Assembly: GCA_963708645.1 (NCBI GenBank)
Contig: CAVPTA010000002.1
Location: 248,001 to 312,000, forward strand
Direction: 5' to 3'
Length of the DNA stretch: 64,000 nt
Origin: RYN-133 sp963708645
Lineage (GTDB): Bacteria > Actinomycetota > Actinomycetes > Mycobacteriales > Jatrophihabitantaceae
A model generated the notes under the pieces. That model was given only the letters and a program-made list of their open reading frames with translations, had not been told where the DNA came from and made no database searches. Shown piece by piece: positions 58,395 through 64,000 of the stretch. The number at the start of each line of letters is the position of its first letter. Within the stretch, counting starts at the first letter, position 1. The position numbers were made by a program, and so were the translations under genes.

Positions 58395-58451
58395 GGCGCC
58401 GACGCTACGGTGGGTCGCGGACGAAATGCCACCTCGACCGGAACGATCTTC

Positions 58452-59795
58452 ATGACCGATATCGCCAGCCCCACCGGACGCGCGCTGCTCGCTCTCGAGG
58501 CGATCCAGCAGGTGCCCGGGATCTCTGGCGAGCGGCTCGCGTCCCGCCTCGGCGTGACCGACCGTGCGGCCCGCCGCTATGTCGGGATCCTGCGCGAGGC
58601 CGGCATTCCCGTCGAGTCGACCAGCGGCCCGTACGGCGGCTATCGCATCGGACGAGGCGCACGGATTCCGCCGTTGACGTTCAGCACCGCGGAAGCGCTC
58701 GGCCTCGTGATGGCCGTGCTGCAGGGTTGGCACGGGACGGTCGAGGCAGATCACCCCGCCGCGTCGGCGCTCGGCAAGATCATGCGGGTGCTGCCGGCCT
58801 CGGCCGCCGCGCCGGCCGAGGCGATGCGGCGCGTGCAAGCGCAGAATCCGAGCGATGCCGCCGCGATGCCCGACCCTGAACTGACCGCGACCATCGCGCA
58901 GGCGTGCGAGGCGGGCGAGCAGGTGCGCATCGACTACCGCACGGGCAGCGAGTTCGTACTCGACCCGTGGGCCGTCGTCGTGCGCCACGGCCGTTGGTAC
59001 CTGCTCGGCCGGATGGACGGCGCCGATGCGCGCCGCGTGCTTCGCCTGGACCGGATCGTCGCCGTGACGCCGACGGGTGAGAACTTCACGCGTCCGGTCG
59101 ACCTCGATCCGGTTCGCGAGGTCGAAGACCATCTCGCGGACGGCTGGACCTACGACGTCGAGGTGCGCATCGAGGCACCGTTCGCCGACGTCGCGCCGTG
59201 CGTGCCGCGCATGCTCGGCCGGCTCGAAGCGACCGGCCAGCGGTCGTGCGTACTGCGCGGCAGCACGGGCAATCCCGGCTGGTACGCCGAACAACTCGCG
59301 TCCGTACCCGGCGACTTCACCGTGGTGGCACCGGAAGAATTGCAACGCGCGGTAGCGAGTCTCGCCGCACGGTTCGCGCGTGCGATCGACGGTGTCGACA
59401 TCCGGCCGATCGGCCGCGTCGAGTCGTTGCTCACTGACCGGGCGGCTGCGCCCCGGCAATCCGACGAGGGCGCGCCCCCGGCGGTGCTCGTGCTCGACGC
59501 GTCGGTGACCGACGCGATGGCCGGCCTGCGCGTCGGCGATGCGATCGTCGTGCTGACCTGGTTCGATCGCGCGGACCGCGCGGTGCACGCCGTCCACCCG
59601 CGGGGCGATACGAGCCGTGAGCCGGCGGGGGTTTTCGCGACGAGGTCGCCCGACCGTCCGAATCCCATCGGACTGCACACAGTGCGAGTCACTTCGATCG
59701 ACACCATCCGCATCGGCGTCGATGCGCTCGAAGCACTGGACGGCACACCGATCGTTGACATCAAGATCGCGCTCGGCGAAGTGTCCGCGCGCTGA
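58452..59795 (+). CDS. WYL-domain transcriptional regulator fused to a TrmO/TsaA-like domain
   Basis: A 447-residue protein of two parts. Residues 1-310 are a YafY-type regulator: HTH_11 (ALLALEAIQQVPGISGERLASRLGVTDRAARRYVGILREAGIPVESTSGPYGGYRIG) and a WYL domain (VRIDYRTGSEFVLDPWAVVVRHGRWYLLGR). Residues 315-447 are a UPF0066/TsaA domain, normally a stand-alone tRNA N6-methyltransferase (TrmO): DIRPIGRVESLL and FATRSPDRPNPIGLHTVRVTSID, with the SAM-contact DRPNPIG motif. The frame is continuous, with no stop or restart between them. Either a true fusion coupling a ligand sensor to an RNA-modifying domain, or two genes joined by a lost stop. Confidence 0.82.
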   Translation: MTDIASPTGRALLALEAIQQVPGISGERLASRLGVTDRAARRYVGILREAGIPVESTSGPYGGYRIGRGARIPPLTFSTAEALGLVMAVLQGWHGTVEADHPAASALGKIMRVLPASAAAPAEAMRRVQAQNPSDAAAMPDPELTATIAQACEAGEQVRIDYRTGSEFVLDPWAVVVRHGRWYLLGRMDGADARRVLRLDRIVAVTPTGENFTRPVDLDPVREVEDHLADGWTYDVEVRIEAPFADVAPCVPRMLGRLEATGQRSCVLRGSTGNPGWYAEQLASVPGDFTVVAPEELQRAVASLAARFARAIDGVDIRPIGRVESLLTDRAAAPRQSDEGAPPAVLVLDASVTDAMAGLRVGDAIVVLTWFDRADRAVHAVHPRGDTSREPAGVFATRSPDRPNPIGLHTVRVTSIDTIRIGVDALEALDGTPIVDIKIALGEVSAR

Positions 59796-59816
59796 ATCAC
59801 AGAGGAGAACAACACT

Positions 59817-60638
59817 GTGGCATCGAAGGTTGCGCTCGTGACGGGAGCGTCGTCCGGCATCGGTGAGGCGACTGCTCGCGCTCTGCTGGCCGACGGATTC
59901 GTCGTCTATGCGGTCGCGCGGCGCACCGAGCCGATGGCAGCGCTGCAGAAGGACGGCGTGCACGCGTTCAGCATGGACGTCACCGATGACGCGTCGGTGG
60001 TGGCCGGCGTCGACCGCATCATCGACGAACAGGGCCGCATCGACGTCCTCGTCAACAACGCCGGTTACGGCTCGTACGGCGCGGTGGAAGACGTCCCCAT
60101 CGACGAGGCCCGACGCCAGTTCGAGGTCAACATCTTCGGCCTCGCCCGGCTCGTTCAGCTCGTCACGCCGCACATGCGCACACAGGGGAGTGGCCGCATC
60201 ATCAACATCTCGTCGATCGGCGGCAAGATCTACGAGCCGCTCGGCGGTTGGTACCACGCGACGAAGTTCGCCGTCGAGGGGCTGAGCGACAGCCTGCGCA
60301 TCGAACTGCGTCCGTTCGGGATCGACGTCGTCATCATCGAGCCGGGCCCGATCCGCACCGAGTGGAACACGATCGCACGCGACAACCTGCGCGCCACGTC
60401 AGCGGGCACCGCGTACGCAGAGCGGGCGAAGGCGGTCACGCACGTCCTGGAGCAGGCGGACCGGCCGAGCCGCTCGTCCGGACCCGACGTCGTTGCTCGC
60501 AAGATCGCGAAAGCCGCGTCGGTACGCCACCCGAAAGCCCGCTACCCGGTCGGACGCTCGGCAGGCACGATCGTTCGCGCCCGCAAGGTGCTGCCCGACC
60601 GCGTCATGGATGCGATCATCGGGCGCATGTTCAGCTGA
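59817..60638 (+). CDS. Short-chain dehydrogenase/reductase
   Basis: A 273-residue classical SDR: KVALVTGASSGIGEATARALLADGFVVYAVARR binds the nucleotide (Arg pattern suggests NADP), IDVLVNNAGYGSYG follows, and IINISSIGGKIYEPLGGWYHATKFAVEGLSDSLRIEL has Ser-Tyr-Lys. IIEPGPIRTEW and a C-terminal basic tail resemble retinol/sterol dehydrogenase-like oxidoreductases. GAGGAG lies ten bases before GTG 59817. Substrate unknown; it overlaps the convergent amidase by 8 bases. Confidence 0.87.
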   Translation: MASKVALVTGASSGIGEATARALLADGFVVYAVARRTEPMAALQKDGVHAFSMDVTDDASVVAGVDRIIDEQGRIDVLVNNAGYGSYGAVEDVPIDEARRQFEVNIFGLARLVQLVTPHMRTQGSGRIINISSIGGKIYEPLGGWYHATKFAVEGLSDSLRIELRPFGIDVVIIEPGPIRTEWNTIARDNLRATSAGTAYAERAKAVTHVLEQADRPSRSSGPDVVARKIAKAASVRHPKARYPVGRSAGTIVRARKVLPDRVMDAIIGRMFS

Positions 60639-62037
60639 GCTGGATGCGCGGGAACGCGATCTCGGCCTCGAGCAGATAGGCAAGTTCGAGCAGGGTGCGC
60701 TCGTCGCCGTGTGCGGCCGACAGCTGCACACCGATGGGTAGTCCGTCCGGGCTCATCGCGAGCGGGAGCGAGATCGCGGGCGAGCCGGCGATGTTGTTCA
60801 ACGGGGTGTACGAGACGTAGTGCGTGAGTCGGTCGACGAGTTCGTCGAACGGCACGGTCGGCGCGAGGTGACCGAGCGGCGCAGTCGTATGCGCGAGCAC
60901 CGGCGACACGACAACCTCGAGGCGCGCGAACATCCGCGCATACGCGGCCGGCACACGCCTGAGTCGCAACAGCGCGCCGGGGGTGCGATGCAGGTTGCGT
61001 CGGTGGTGCGTGCGCAGGCCGCGCGTCAATCCGTCGATGCGGTGCTTGTCGAAGCTTCGGTCGAGCAGCAACCGTCCAGTGTCGACAGCGAGTTCGGCGA
61101 GCAGCGCCCAGTACTGCACGAAGTCACTCGCGAACTGTTCGTCGACCGGGAGCTCGACCGGTTCGACCACGTGCCCGGCCTTCTCAAGCGTCCGGGCTGT
61201 CTGTTCGACAGCGGCGCGGGTGGCGGCATCGGGCGCCCCTGTGATCGAGTCGATGACGAGCCCGATCCGCAGTCGCCGCGGGGCTGGTCCCTCGACGAGG
61301 CCGATGGGCGCGAGCGCGGGATTGCGCCAGTGATCCTCGGCCGCTGCAACAAATGCGGCTGTGTCGCGCACGGTGCGCGTGAGTACGCCTTCGGAGATCA
61401 TGTTGATCGGCAGGTGAGCGGCTTGCTCCCCGTCGACGTGCCGGCCGCGGCTCGGTTTGAGCCCGACGAGTCCGGCGCAGGCCGCGGGGATCCGGATCGA
61501 CCCGCCACCGTCGTTCGCGTGGGCGATGGGCACTACGCCGGACGCAACGAGCGCCGCCGACCCGCCCGACGATGCGCCGACCGAATAGTCGGTGTGCCAC
61601 GGATTGCGTGCCGTGGGAGCGGTCATGAACTCGGTGCTCGCGTTGAAGCCGAACTCCGGCAGCCGCGATTTGCCGAGCAAAGTCAGCCCGGTGCTCAGGT
61701 ACTGGGTGGCGTACGCGCCGTCATGCTTGGCCGGACGGGCGGTGTAGGCCTCGCTGCCGTGGTTGGTCGGCAAGCCGGCGACGTCCGTGTTGTCCTTGAT
61801 GAAGGTGGGGACGCCGAACAACGCGGCGCTTCGATCGGTCGCGTGGCGCGGTCGCTCGTAACAGTCGGCCTCGACCGCGTGCAGACGTGGATCGACCTGG
61901 GCGGCGCGGGCGACGGCGGCCCGGGCGAGTTCGTCCGCGCTGAGTTCGCCCGAGCGGACCAGTGCCGCCAGAGCGACCGCGTCGTGCGTCGCGAGCGCGT
62001 CGTCGCCGAAGGCGTGCACGCGGAGGTTGTCTTGCAC
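60631..62037 (-). CDS. Amidase-signature family amidase
   Basis: A 468-residue amidase with the Ser-cisSer-Lys triad: Lys81 in FIKDNTDVAG, cis-Ser156 in VGASSGGSAALVASG and Ser180 in NDGGGSIRIPA; the 24-residue spacing between the serines is typical. Position and gap to GatA-type sequence suggest a catabolic amidase (AmiC-like) rather than glutamyl-tRNA amidotransferase, as no gatB/C lies nearby. GTG 62037 immediately follows the stop of the small membrane gene. Confidence 0.87.
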   Translation of the reverse strand: MQDNLRVHAFGDDALATHDAVALAALVRSGELSADELARAAVARAAQVDPRLHAVEADCYERPRHATDRSAALFGVPTFIKDNTDVAGLPTNHGSEAYTARPAKHDGAYATQYLSTGLTLLGKSRLPEFGFNASTEFMTAPTARNPWHTDYSVGASSGGSAALVASGVVPIAHANDGGGSIRIPAACAGLVGLKPSRGRHVDGEQAAHLPINMISEGVLTRTVRDTAAFVAAAEDHWRNPALAPIGLVEGPAPRRLRIGLVIDSITGAPDAATRAAVEQTARTLEKAGHVVEPVELPVDEQFASDFVQYWALLAELAVDTGRLLLDRSFDKHRIDGLTRGLRTHHRRNLHRTPGALLRLRRVPAAYARMFARLEVVVSPVLAHTTAPLGHLAPTVPFDELVDRLTHYVSYTPLNNIAGSPAISLPLAMSPDGLPIGVQLSAAHGDERTLLELAYLLEAEIAFPRIQLS

Positions 62038-62241
62038 CTAGCCGCGCCGTCCGGTGTAGAGGAACGCGATGCCACCGAGTGGGATCACGACGAGAATGAC
62101 GGCGATCCAGCCCGGACGCGTCAGGTACCTCAGGTCGCGATCGTCCGAGTGAGCGAGTGCGGACAGGCACAACCACTCGAAGCGCACGACCGCCACGATC
62201 AGGACGGCGATCACCGCAGTCACGACGAGCTGGACGGTCAC
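62038..62241 (-). CDS. Small membrane protein (PLDc_N-like)
   Basis: A 67-residue protein with two hydrophobic helices: QLVVTAVIAVLIVAVVRFEWLCLSALA and RPGWIAVILVVIPLGGIAFLYTGRRG, the layout of the phospholipase D-nuclease N-terminal (PLDc_N) family. Function unknown. GTG 62241 is preferred to the earlier in-frame ATG at 62277. It is directly upstream of, and adjacent to, the amidase gene. Confidence 0.65.
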   Translation of the reverse strand: MTVQLVVTAVIAVLIVAVVRFEWLCLSALAHSDDRDLRYLTRPGWIAVILVVIPLGGIAFLYTGRRG

Positions 62242-62294
62242 GATCCCATTCTGGCGCACATCGGCTTTCGCGCACACGTGGCACGATCATTCGG

Positions 62295-62738
62295 GTGACC
62301 AGTACGTCGGCCGAGCAGCGCTTGCGCGATCTCGCGATGCTGCGCCGTGTGCGCGATCGCATCGACCGCGAGTACGCGCTGCCGCTCGACGTCGAGTCGC
62401 TGGCGCGAGGTGTGCACATGTCTGCCGGCCACCTGAGCCGCGAGTTCAAACTCGCCTACGGTGAGGCGCCGTACGGCTACCTGATGACACGGCGCATCGA
62501 GCGGGCGATGGCATTGCTGCGCCGCGGCGACATGAGCGTGACGGAGGTCTGCTTCGCAGTCGGCTGCTCGTCGCTCGGGACGTTCAGCACGCGCTTCTCG
62601 GAGCTGGTGGGGATTTCACCGAGCATGTACCGCGATCGAGCCGTCGCGTCCGAGGAGTTGCCGTCGTGCGTGGTCAAGCAGGTCACCAGACCGATCAGGA
62701 ATCGAGAAGCCTCACGTTCTGCGCCCGATCTAGCGTGA
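62295..62738 (+). CDS. AraC family transcriptional regulator
   Basis: A 147-residue regulator consisting mostly of an AraC DNA-binding domain: DREYALPLDVESLARGVHMSAGHLSREFKLAYGEAPYGYLMTRRIERAMALLRRGDMSVTEVCFAVGCSSLGTFSTRFSELVGISPSMYRD covers both helix-turn-helix units. There is no ligand-binding domain. GTG 62295 is the start. It lies 4 bases before a VOC gene; this AraC-VOC pairing is common in actinobacteria and suggests the regulator controls or partners with the VOC protein. Confidence 0.87.
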   Translation: MTSTSAEQRLRDLAMLRRVRDRIDREYALPLDVESLARGVHMSAGHLSREFKLAYGEAPYGYLMTRRIERAMALLRRGDMSVTEVCFAVGCSSLGTFSTRFSELVGISPSMYRDRAVASEELPSCVVKQVTRPIRNREASRSAPDLA

Positions 62739-62742
62739 CGGT

Positions 62743-63153
62743 ATGGACCTCAGCATCTCGTCGGCCTTTCTGCCGCACAGCGACCCGCAGGCAACGATCG
62801 CGTTCTACCGCGACACTCTCGGCTTCGAGATCCGCAACGACGTCGAGATGCGCGGACTGCACTGGATCACGGTCGGTCCGGCCGGCCAGCCGGACGTGAA
62901 CATCGTTCTGTACCCGCCGGGAGTCGACCCGGGCATCACCGACGACGAGCGTCGCGTGATCACCGAGATGATGGCCAAGGGAACGTTCGGCATCATCACG
63001 TTCAGCTCGCCGGACCTCGACGCCACCTTCGAACGGGTTCAGGCCGGCGGCGCCGAGATCGTCCAGGAGCCGACCGATCAGCCCTACGGAATCCGCGACA
63101 GCGCGATCCGCGACCCGTCCGGGAATCTGATCCGGATCAACCAGGCCGGCTGA
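62743..63153 (+). CDS. VOC family protein paired with the AraC regulator
   Basis: A 136-residue VOC protein: SSAFLPHSDPQATIAFYRDTLGFEIRNDVEMRGLHWITVGPAGQPDVNIVLYPP, GIITFSSPDLDATFERVQAGGAEIVQEPTDQPYGIRDSAIRDPSGNLIRINQ, with a His and a Glu-like set that could hold a metal. In similar pairs it may serve as the ligand-binding partner of the AraC domain (inference). ATG follows the AraC stop by 4 bases. Confidence 0.85.
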   Translation: MDLSISSAFLPHSDPQATIAFYRDTLGFEIRNDVEMRGLHWITVGPAGQPDVNIVLYPPGVDPGITDDERRVITEMMAKGTFGIITFSSPDLDATFERVQAGGAEIVQEPTDQPYGIRDSAIRDPSGNLIRINQAG

Positions 63154-63289
63154 CACTGCAGGCGGCTTTCACTGCCTTTGCGCCTTTCGTGGCGGATATT
63201 GAGCGAAATTTATGTTGATCTCTACTGGCACTGGGCTGAGAGCCGGGTGATGATGCGGGGCAGTGTGGACAACCCGGCCGGAGCTCAGA

Positions 63290-64000
63290 TTGATCACCTC
63301 ACCCCCGCTCGCGACGAGGCCTCTGGTCACGACCCTCGTATCGGCACCCGTAGTCCCGGCAGCGGTCCGCCGACGGTTCGGTAGGAGCCGGATCAAGGCG
63401 CTGGCGATCTTGGTGACGATCACGGTCATCCCGATCGTCGTCGCGCTGCCTGCCATCGCTGGCGCCCGCCCGGTAGTCACCGGGCTTGCGCGCCACCACG
63501 GCATCTACTGGGGCGGCGAGACGCTCACGGTGTACGGCCGCAACTTCACGTCCGTGCGCGATGTGTTGTTCGGTGCGCGATCGGGACGCCACATCCACGT
63601 GGTGTCGCCGACGCGGCTCACGGTGGTCGAGCCCGCGCACTCGGTCGGAAGCATGTACGTCCAGGTCGTCACGGCGACCGGCAAATCTCTGTCGAGTTCG
63701 GCGTCGGCCTTCACCTACCTGTACCCGAACATGAACACGCCGATCTACGGCCACTTGAGCGCGCGTCAGGAGCAAGCGATCTCGGCGCGGGTGCGTGCGC
63801 ATCACCGCAATGCGCGCATCGCGCCGCGATCTCGACGCTGGACGGCAGCGATGGGCCTGAGCGCCGCGCAGCGAGCGCGTTCATGGATCGGCGTGCCGTA
63901 CTCATGGGCCGGCGGCAATGGCTACGGCCCGACGACCGGAGTGTGCGAACACAACGGGGGAGACCTCGACTGCCATGTCGTGGGGTTCGACTGTTCTGGT
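63290..64000 (+). CDS. Secreted NlpC/P60 cysteine peptidase with IPT/TIG domain, cut by window end
   Basis: 237 residues are visible and the frame runs off the window. A basic N-terminus and a hydrophobic segment (IKALAILVTITVIPIVVALPAIAGA) form a signal peptide. An IPT/TIG immunoglobulin-like domain follows (TGLARHHGIYWGGETLTVYGRNFTSVRDVLFGA ... LSSSASAFTYL). Then comes an NlpC/P60 domain start, ARSWIGVPYSWAGGNGYGPTTGV ... DCHVVGFDCSG, with the catalytic Cys in FDCSG. It probably cleaves peptidoglycan stem peptides outside the cell. TTG 63290, six bases after GGAG, is the chosen start; GTG 63263 is an alternative. Confidence 0.85.
   Translation, partial: MITSPPLATRPLVTTLVSAPVVPAAVRRRFGRSRIKALAILVTITVIPIVVALPAIAGARPVVTGLARHHGIYWGGETLTVYGRNFTSVRDVLFGARSGRHIHVVSPTRLTVVEPAHSVGSMYVQVVTATGKSLSSSASAFTYLYPNMNTPIYGHLSARQEQAISARVRAHHRNARIAPRSRRWTAAMGLSAAQRARSWIGVPYSWAGGNGYGPTTGVCEHNGGDLDCHVVGFDCSG

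Noticed and set aside
58395..60257. Long open frame antisense to the WYL-TrmO gene and SDR
   Set aside because: Only the final 101 residues (58394-58089) form a DUF1905 domain; the rest is shadow coding.
63154..63289. Possible riboswitch upstream of the NlpC/P60 gene (CTGAGA and GGGTGATGATGCGGGG seen)
   Set aside because: NlpC/P60 genes in actinobacteria often follow a c-di-AMP (ydaO) riboswitch, but its conserved blocks were not found, and CTGAGA alone is insufficient for a TPP element.

Overview
The window is high-GC DNA from an actinobacterium. Proteasome-associated genes (arc/mpa and dop), KstR- and KstR2-type regulators, many GTG/TTG starts and constant 4-base stop/start overlaps all point to Actinomycetota. 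It is not a Mycobacterium: there are no PE/PPE genes, the pup-prcBA genes do not follow dop, and the gene order is mixed. An Acidimicrobiia-like lineage is my guess, not something the sequence proves. No rRNA, tRNA, CRISPR array or insertion sequence was recognised, and no gene-free stretch exceeds 300 bases.

1-16.7 kb, housekeeping. A cut-off HAD hydrolase, a phosphodiesterase and a membrane glycosyltransferase end in a 16-bp minisatellite. The proteasome neighbourhood follows: RecB-type nuclease, signal peptidase I, M50 protease, tRNA m1A58 methyltransferase (frameshifted), ferredoxin, the ARC/Mpa ATPase, LemA, HtpX, then a fluoride riboswitch with two crcB genes, then dop. An MFS exporter with a MarR regulator closes the block.

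16.8-45.5 kb, KstR regulon. kstR is divergent from fadE34 across a perfect KstR box. Six such palindromes (TAGAAC-NN-GTTCTA) mark promoters for: an esterase and a wax-ester synthase; an alpha/beta hydrolase; the side-chain operon fadE28-fadE29-chsH2-chsH1-ltp2 (the mycobacterial igr operon without cyp125); the kstD-chsH3-FAD protein-SDR-DapB-like operon; kshA with its reductase; and hsaA-hsaD-hsaC-hsaB. Together these cover side-chain shortening, ring 1,2-dehydrogenation, 9-alpha-hydroxylation, and ring-A hydroxylation, cleavage and hydrolysis. Between 27.8 and 32.4 kb sits unrelated cargo: methyltransferase, aldo/keto reductase, asparaginase, DUF2277, HesB-like and LtrA.

45.5-55.8 kb, KstR2 regulon for the C/D rings. 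fadD3-echA-fadE31-fadE32-fadE33-SnoaL on the minus strand is divergent from fadE30-ipdF-kstR2-fadA6-hydrolase across a KstR2-like box. Order and content closely follow M. tuberculosis Rv3556c-Rv3564.

55.8-64 kb, mixed genes: ArsR with an MFS exporter, two VOC proteins, a DUF1905 protein, a WYL regulator fused to a TrmO/TsaA domain, an SDR, an amidase, an AraC regulator, and a truncated NlpC/P60 hydrolase with an IPT domain.

A striking property is a set of about two dozen single-base frameshifts, almost all +1 insertions, concentrated at 24.2-27.2 kb and 36.5-40.6 kb. Sequence around them remains well conserved, so read or assembly error is the likeliest cause. Two apparent deletions near 28.1 and 28.34 kb are different in kind.
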